NCBI GenBank assembly: GCA_022570975.1
Contig: JACZYS010000076.1
Coordinates: forward strand, 835-10,257
DNA from: Candidatus Zixiibacteriota bacterium
GTDB taxonomy: Bacteria; Zixibacteria; MSB-5A5; GN15; FEB-12
Length of the DNA: 9,423 bases
Direction: 5' to 3'
Below are positions 5,386-9,423 of the stretch, one piece after another. Every line of letters begins with the position of its first letter. Within the stretch, counting starts at the first letter, position 1. The position numbers and the translations under genes were made by a program. Below the pieces are notes generated by a model, which saw only the letters and a program-made list of their open reading frames with translations, was not told the origin of the DNA and searched no databases.

Positions 5386-7543
5386 AGTCAATTGTTTGGT
5401 CATAGCTAGACACAAATCTCAACCTGCCCGTTTCCTTTACAACAGTCCCCGGTGAACATATGAGTCCGTCTTTATTCAATAACAGATGTCCTGGCTTATC
5501 CCATCCCCAAGGACCAAAATACAATGGGAAATTTGCAGTATCGATCCATCCGGAATATGTTCCCGGATCTTCAATTATTTCAAGAGTATATGTCACAGGG
5601 AAATTGCACTTATTAATGACAACAATTGTTACTAAATGTTCCTCACAATTTTTAACATATTCTGGAAAACGGAAATAAGAAGGTCCTATTCCAGGATAGT
5701 AGTTACTTCTTCCAACTGCAAGACATGGAGGGGCGACAGGTTCAACGCAGGGAATTCTTAGCCATTTGATATCGGCATTATACCAGCCACCATATCCTAT
5801 TATAGCTCCACCAGCTTCGGGGTCATCCACGTAAGACAAATCAATATAACTGTCTCCGGCGTATCCGGGGTCAATTTCGACAACATTTGAAACGGCAGGA
5901 AGATTGACTGGATAACTTGCTCCAAAAGTTGCCGTGCTTACCCAGTGTTCGGCAGGACAGGGACCGGCTGCTGTTGCCGGGTCACAAGCCCCGTTTGGTG
6001 CATCTGTTGGTCCTCCATAGGAATCAGTGATCGCACGTGGATGATCGAAGACAAATCCGCCATCACGTGAAACAGCCATAAACAAATCACCATTAGCAGC
6101 ACCGTTTATTTGGCCAGAAAATGCTCTATTGGCGCAGTCATCCTGATTGAAGTTTCCTGTTGTATGAGGAGAGTTGCCTTCCACCCAGAAGGCATAAAAC
6201 TTGTTATCACACCATGAGAGGGAAACTTTGTTTTGATTTAGGTTATTGAAGCCAGAGTTACAGTTGACCGGGTCCCACAATGCCGTAGCAACACTTCTGA
6301 TATTTCCGACTGTCAAATTTTCTCCCCAGTGAAAAATACTTGACTGACGGGTACCATAGTCAGCATCATTCCATTTCATGGCTGTCCAAATGACATGAAA
6401 GTCCCCGCTGGGGTCAATCATGGCAGACATATCACCATAGGCACGAAAACCGTTGCCAGAATATTTGGTGATATTCAATCTGTTTTCCCACCAATTAGTT
6501 GTTCCGTCATATAAGTCTCCCAGATACCCACGCCCATAATTTCTGTTTATCTGGACATATAAGTCATTATCCCATCGGTCTCGACCAGCTTCACCGGTTG
6601 ATGAATTTTGAGAACAGGTATCTCCAGGACAGCTGTTATCAGGCAAAAGGTTAGCCCAGACGATAGCCACTGTTCCGTCCTCGCTTGCGGTGAGGTCATA
6701 TGCTTCAACAGTACGGATTGTATCAATGGCATTGCCATATGTCCAGATGACTGAGCTACCCTCTCCCGTTCCCTGAAAGTAATGTAAGCTAGAGCCTTCT
6801 GGACCATTACCAATTACAATGCCAATCAGATGCAAGACTGGTTCGCCATCAGCCGGGTTTTGAACTGCGACTACAGGCCAAATGACTGCACGTTCCAATG
6901 AATCAGCTGTCGAGAATGTATTCCCAATTAAACTTTGAGAATCAGGCACTCTGATTGATTCATTAAATTGAAGTGAATTACAGACATCCTGCCAGTAAGT
7001 TTGGATTTGATATCCCGATCCCTGATCATTGTGACAAACAATAACCGCCCGGTTATCATCGGTAACATCGATTGCCGTATATCCTGCGTATTCACTGACT
7101 CCCTGCAAATCAGATGGGCCAAGAAGTCCTCCCGTGCTGCCGTCATAGCCATTATATCGAATACGGCGGTCAACAAGAGCAGGTGTTGGCAAATACATCC
7201 ATGAAAAATGCAAAGTCCAAGGGCAGTTATTACTTGAGCCCCATTCAATCTGCCTTGGAGAACCAAGGTGGTTTTGGGTTTCATAGTAAGTATCTCCAAT
7301 TTTTTCACCAAATCCAATTGGAGTGACAAATTGATCGGTTAAGGAGCGATATGGATGATCAGAATTTCTGATATAGTCATTTTCGTCCGGAAGGGCATAA
7401 TCTCTGACTATCAAAGCAGCCGGGTTTTTTCTCTTATTCAATTTTACTTTGTCTGCTGATGAAGCCGCAGTTATATCTTGTGAAATCAGAAATATGGCCA
7501 ATATGAAGAAAGAAAGAACTTTAGCGATTTTTGATCCAAACAT
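4742..7543 (-). CDS. Large secreted protein: N-terminal propeller-like region plus duplicated module, frame interrupted near the C terminus
   Basis: The frame encodes 933 residues, but only about the first 882 are authentic. Residues 1 to about 28 are a signal peptide whose core and end (LISQDITAAS) resemble that of the downstream paralogue (LVAQDVIPAQ). Residues about 65-600 are a Trp/Asp/Gly-rich region with recurring strands such as AVIVCHND, VAIVWANLL, FHVIWTAMKW and FMAVSRDGGFVFD. This is reminiscent of BNR/sialidase-type propellers, but I see no full Asp-box series. Residues about 610-882 match the paralogue (FPEYVKNCEEH, GDWKESADTYLYDGS, GWVDGTDTAMYFGMF). After Asp882 a one-base deletion diverts translation into 51 unrelated residues. 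Restoring it joins the frame to 4140 and gives 1134 residues with a dockerin-like tail. The ATG has GAGGAGA four bases upstream. Function is unknown; the location is probably the cell surface or periplasm. Confidence 0.8.
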   Translation of the reverse strand: MFGSKIAKVLSFFILAIFLISQDITAASSADKVKLNKRKNPAALIVRDYALPDENDYIRNSDHPYRSLTDQFVTPIGFGEKIGDTYYETQNHLGSPRQIEWGSSNNCPWTLHFSWMYLPTPALVDRRIRYNGYDGSTGGLLGPSDLQGVSEYAGYTAIDVTDDNRAVIVCHNDQGSGYQIQTYWQDVCNSLQFNESIRVPDSQSLIGNTFSTADSLERAVIWPVVAVQNPADGEPVLHLIGIVIGNGPEGSSLHYFQGTGEGSSVIWTYGNAIDTIRTVEAYDLTASEDGTVAIVWANLLPDNSCPGDTCSQNSSTGEAGRDRWDNDLYVQINRNYGRGYLGDLYDGTTNWWENRLNITKYSGNGFRAYGDMSAMIDPSGDFHVIWTAMKWNDADYGTRQSSIFHWGENLTVGNIRSVATALWDPVNCNSGFNNLNQNKVSLSWCDNKFYAFWVEGNSPHTTGNFNQDDCANRAFSGQINGAANGDLFMAVSRDGGFVFDHPRAITDSYGGPTDAPNGACDPATAAGPCPAEHWVSTATFGASYPVNLPAVSNVVEIDPGYAGDSYIDLSYVDDPEAGGAIIGYGGWYNADIKWLRIPCVEPVAPPCLAVGRSNYYPGIGPSYFRFPEYVKNCEEHLVTIVVINKCNFPVTYTLEIIEDPGTYSGWIDTANFPLYFGPWGWDKPGHLLLNKDGLICSPGTVVKETGRLRFVSSYDQTIDFEIEMYVADTVIPISWDTVATTCITLAIGNNGNAGGSGYGGVNMDYSNYGDWKESADTYLYDGSLIAGWVDGTDTAMYFGMFGAGTGIATSNSLRPLGETSYLDAGWANVTSTGDYATADTTLIFRTNWYAHKHADSCNFLIKETIVIAPNGATNVVIGEAVDLMFPLIHQMTTIAPVLTQLLPDINTFINKGLRFPDGMMKSRPGKLTKDSQP
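4896..4898 (-). other. Frameshift site: one base missing from a homopolymer
   Basis: The intact paralogue reads ACATCAAAATCAACC around 3231-3245, while this copy reads ACATCAAATCAACC. On the coding strand GTT-GAT-TTT-GAT becomes GTT-GAT-TTG-ATG. The bases on both sides align without further change, and the downstream frame stays open for about 250 codons, so the event is either very recent or a sequencing or assembly error. Confidence 0.85.
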
Positions 7544-7593
7544 ATTATCTCCTCAAGTAGATATAGTTTGGGCGGTCTGAGCTGTGAGTAACT

Positions 7594-7617
7594 TAAAATA
7601 GATATATTTCTATTTTA
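7594..7617. repeat. Perfect inverted repeat in the promoter region
   Basis: TAAAATAGA (7594-7602) and TCTATTTTA (7609-7617) are exact reverse complements separated by TATATT. One mismatch further out, AC and GT extend the pairing. Neither strand has a T-run directly after it, so a terminator role is not supported. It covers the spacer and -10 region of the candidate promoter and could be an operator. Confidence 0.6.
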
Positions 7618-7623
7618 TGTCAA
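7595..7623 (-). promoter_or_regulatory. Candidate sigma-70-type promoter for the propeller/dockerin-like gene pair
   Basis: On the minus strand a perfect TTGACA (7623-7618) is followed after exactly 17 bp by TATTTT (7600-7595). The start would be near 7588, giving a leader of about 45 bases before the ATG at 7543. The elements lie in the 86-bp gap after the upstream gene's stop at 7630, so the two downstream genes can be transcribed on their own. The promoter coincides with the inverted repeat 7594-7617. Confidence 0.5.
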
Positions 7624-7629
7624 GCTCTA

Positions 7630-9423
7630 TTATTTTATTATCGAGCAATCTGCCGGGGCTGAGCCGTTCTTGAAAAAGTAACCAACCAATGAAGTTAGGT
7701 CGGCAATATTCAGATCTGCCGATCCATCAATATTAGCTTCATCGGGACAACCGGGATTGGCCCCGCTTTTGAACATGTAATTTACGAATTTCGTCAAATC
7801 AACGATATTGAGCATTCCGTCATGAGAAAAATCACCCCGAACACTGCAGCAACAGGCATCACCAACGTTGTCACCATCAGTGTCAGTCTGGTCAGGGTTG
7901 GATAAGGTGGGGCAGTTGTCAAGGTTTGCGCAGAAACCATCGGCGTCGGCATCATTGTCCGGGTCAAGAGGACAGGAATCGCAAACATCGCCAATTCCGT
8001 CAATGTCTGTATCTGTTTGGCCTGGATTTGCAATCGAGGGGCAATTGTCCGCCGGGCAAGTGTTTTGCACATAGGTCGTGTCACCTAACCCGTCACCATC
8101 AATATCAATGCAGTCATCGCAATCAAATCCAATTCCATCATTGTCTATATCAAGCTGAGAAGAGTTTGAAAAGTTAGGGCAGTTGTCACATTCATCACCC
8201 AGCCCGTCAGAATCAGAGTCTGTTTGGGAAATATTTTGAATTGAAGGGCAATTGTCGCAAAGGTTTCCGATCCCGTCATTATCAGAATCAGTTTGTATGG
8301 GATTGCTGACGTTAACGCAGTTATCGAGGACATCTGAGATGCCGTCACCGTCACTGTCTCCGGTTTCGCATTCATCGGGGATATTATTACTATTGCCGTC
8401 AAGAGATATTCCCTGGCTAATATCGCAATCATCAAGCTGACCATTTCGATTACAGTCCAAAGAGGAGGGAGGCATGAATACAAAATCAGTAGGAGAGATA
8501 AGAGTGTCATCCCCTCTTATTCTGGCCCGGTAGTATCTTCCGGACAGGTATTCATATTCAATAAGCCTGATCACGCCCAGCGATCTGGCAACATATACAT
8601 TTCCGTTAGGACCAATTTCGATACCCCATGGTCCGTCTAAAATAAGTTCATCATTGTACTGTTTAATGAAGGCTCCGCTGGCGCCGTCATATTCTAAAAC
8701 CTGGCCGGTATTGTAACTGGTAACAAGGAGGTCGCCATCCGGTTTAAAGACTAAATCACGGGGCCCGCTCAGACCGCCACTGCCGGCACTTACAAAAGTT
8801 CCAATTAGTGAGCCGTCGGAGCCGGAATATTCTATAACCGCATTACCGGAGCTGATAACAAACAGATTTCCGTTGGGACCAAGAGTCATGCCATATGGTG
8901 AAGAGAGTCCGCCGGAACCACTGCTGACAAAAGTGCCAATATGTGTTCCGCTGCTACCATCATATTTTATGACCGAGTTGGTCAGTTGGCTGGCGACCAG
9001 TAAGTCTCCGTTGTTATCAAAAAGAATAGAGGTGGGACCGTTTAGGCCACCTGATCCGGCAGGAACAAATTCTGTATCGGTTCCCAGGGTCAAGTCAACT
9101 CTGATAATCTTATCGTTGCCGTGACTGGAGACATATACGGCCCGGTCGGGACCAATTGCAACTCCCATGGGGTTGTTGAGTTTTGTTCTGGCATAGTTTC
9201 TTACTGAGACTCCGGCGCGGCCGTGATATTCGCGAAGGTAGTCACCCCCCTGGTCAGCCACATAAATATTGTTCTGACGCTCAAGGTCAATCCAGTCAGT
9301 GATCAAATTATTGTTACAGTCCTGGCAAATATCCGGGATTCTATTTCTGTCCAAATCTTTTAAGGTGCCGTATTTGATATCAGTAAAGTCAGGAGTAGAA
9401 TTATTGTTACAATCGGCTTCACA
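7630..9423 (-). CDS. Secreted NHL-type propeller, TSP3 repeat and dockerin-like protein, 5' end outside the window
   Basis: The frame is open to the right edge with no stop, so the gene is 5'-truncated; 597 codons are visible and the signal peptide is missing. The TTG at 9354 is internal, because the frame upstream of it already encodes the family repeat CEADCNNN. Numbering from the window edge: DCNNN linkers (1-45); an NHL/SMP-30-like propeller (about 49-318) with blades of about 45 residues carrying GP..(I/L).(F/G)...G.L.V and VI.YDGSSG motifs; a second DCNRN/IPDEC linker (about 322-352); calcium-binding thrombospondin type 3 repeats (356-522); and a dockerin-like tail from CysCys at 525-526. 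The tail repeats are DFSHDGMLNIVDLT and NIDGSADLNIADLT. No enzyme active site is visible; a structural or binding role at the surface is inferred. Its stop lies 86 bp before the next gene, which has its own candidate promoter. Confidence 0.87.
   Translation of the reverse strand, partial: CEADCNNNSTPDFTDIKYGTLKDLDRNRIPDICQDCNNNLITDWIDLERQNNIYVADQGGDYLREYHGRAGVSVRNYARTKLNNPMGVAIGPDRAVYVSSHGNDKIIRVDLTLGTDTEFVPAGSGGLNGPTSILFDNNGDLLVASQLTNSVIKYDGSSGTHIGTFVSSGSGGLSSPYGMTLGPNGNLFVISSGNAVIEYSGSDGSLIGTFVSAGSGGLSGPRDLVFKPDGDLLVTSYNTGQVLEYDGASGAFIKQYNDELILDGPWGIEIGPNGNVYVARSLGVIRLIEYEYLSGRYYRARIRGDDTLISPTDFVFMPPSSLDCNRNGQLDDCDISQGISLDGNSNNIPDECETGDSDGDGISDVLDNCVNVSNPIQTDSDNDGIGNLCDNCPSIQNISQTDSDSDGLGDECDNCPNFSNSSQLDIDNDGIGFDCDDCIDIDGDGLGDTTYVQNTCPADNCPSIANPGQTDTDIDGIGDVCDSCPLDPDNDADADGFCANLDNCPTLSNPDQTDTDGDNVGDACCCSVRGDFSHDGMLNIVDLTKFVNYMFKSGANPGCPDEANIDGSADLNIADLTSLVGYFFKNGSAPADCSIIK
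7858..8358 (-). repeat. Thrombospondin type 3 repeat array (coding repeats)
   Basis: About six to seven units follow the pattern DxDxDGxGDxCDNCPxxxNPxQTD, including DSDGDGISDVLDNC, DSDNDGIGNLCDNCP, DSDSDGLGDECDNCP, DIDNDGIGFDCDDC, DTDIDGIGDVCDSCP and DTDGDNVGDAC. The units bind calcium through the Asp residues and are cross-linked by paired cysteines. One unit near 8040-8110 is irregular, with TTYVQNTCPADNCP inserted between Asp-rich and NCP parts. The array links the propeller to the dockerin-like tail and probably acts as a stiff, calcium-dependent stalk. Confidence 0.8.

Noticed and set aside
7858..8358. CRISPR-like or tandem DNA repeat array
   Set aside because: The periodic DNA pattern is the codon-level result of thrombospondin type 3 repeats; units vary in length and sequence, the frame is open throughout, and there are no identical repeats with unique spacers.
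7794..8510. Alternative minus-strand frames (7794-8084 and 8145-8510)
   Set aside because: They are out-of-frame shadows of the TSP3-coding region, with Thr/Leu/Met-rich low-complexity translations and no start signals.
9352..9354. TTG as the true start of the propeller/TSP3 gene
   Set aside because: The same frame stays open to the window edge and encodes the family DCNNN repeat upstream, and a start here would lack any signal peptide for a clearly exported protein.

Overview
This window looks like part of the chromosome of a Gram-negative-type bacterium from an environmental lineage. Three secreted proteins end in dockerin-like double repeats (motif NIxDLTxxVxYxFKxG). One of them also carries DCNxN/IPDEC linkers and thrombospondin type 3 repeats. 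That combination is typical of genomes from Zixibacteria and neighbouring FCB-type candidate phyla. The assignment is an inference from domain style; there is no rRNA or other marker to confirm it. GC content is moderate (low 40s by eye), several genes have clear Shine-Dalgarno sites, and TTG is used as a start at least once.

Positions 1-1787 (minus strand) hold housekeeping genes. They are the 5' end of an RsmE-type 16S rRNA methyltransferase (cut by the window edge), a DUF3524/GTDC1-type glycosyltransferase of the tRNA-queuosine mannosyltransferase family placed 4 bp upstream of it, and a hotdog-fold acyl-CoA thioesterase. A hairpin followed by a T-run separates the thioesterase from the two RNA-modification genes.

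Positions 1788-2421 hold a divergent intergenic region with a recognisable promoter and a small lipoprotein with a rhodanese domain, the only plus-strand gene.

Positions 2486-9423 (minus strand) hold three genes for large secreted proteins, read from right to left. The first is a 5'-truncated NHL-type propeller, TSP3 and dockerin protein. Next is a propeller-plus-module protein that appears split by a one-base frameshift (4742-7543 and 4140-4742). Last is a shorter intact paralogue (2486-4147) that matches the C-terminal module of the previous gene and overlaps it by 8 bp. A TTGACA-type promoter that coincides with a 9-bp inverted repeat precedes the second gene.

The most notable points are a cysteine-punctuated dockerin-like tail with near-identical spacing in all three secreted proteins, the tandem paralogues in which one copy is frameshifted and the other intact, and the pairing of a queuosine mannosyltransferase homologue with a 16S rRNA methyltransferase gene. 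I saw no mobile element, CRISPR array, tRNA or rRNA.
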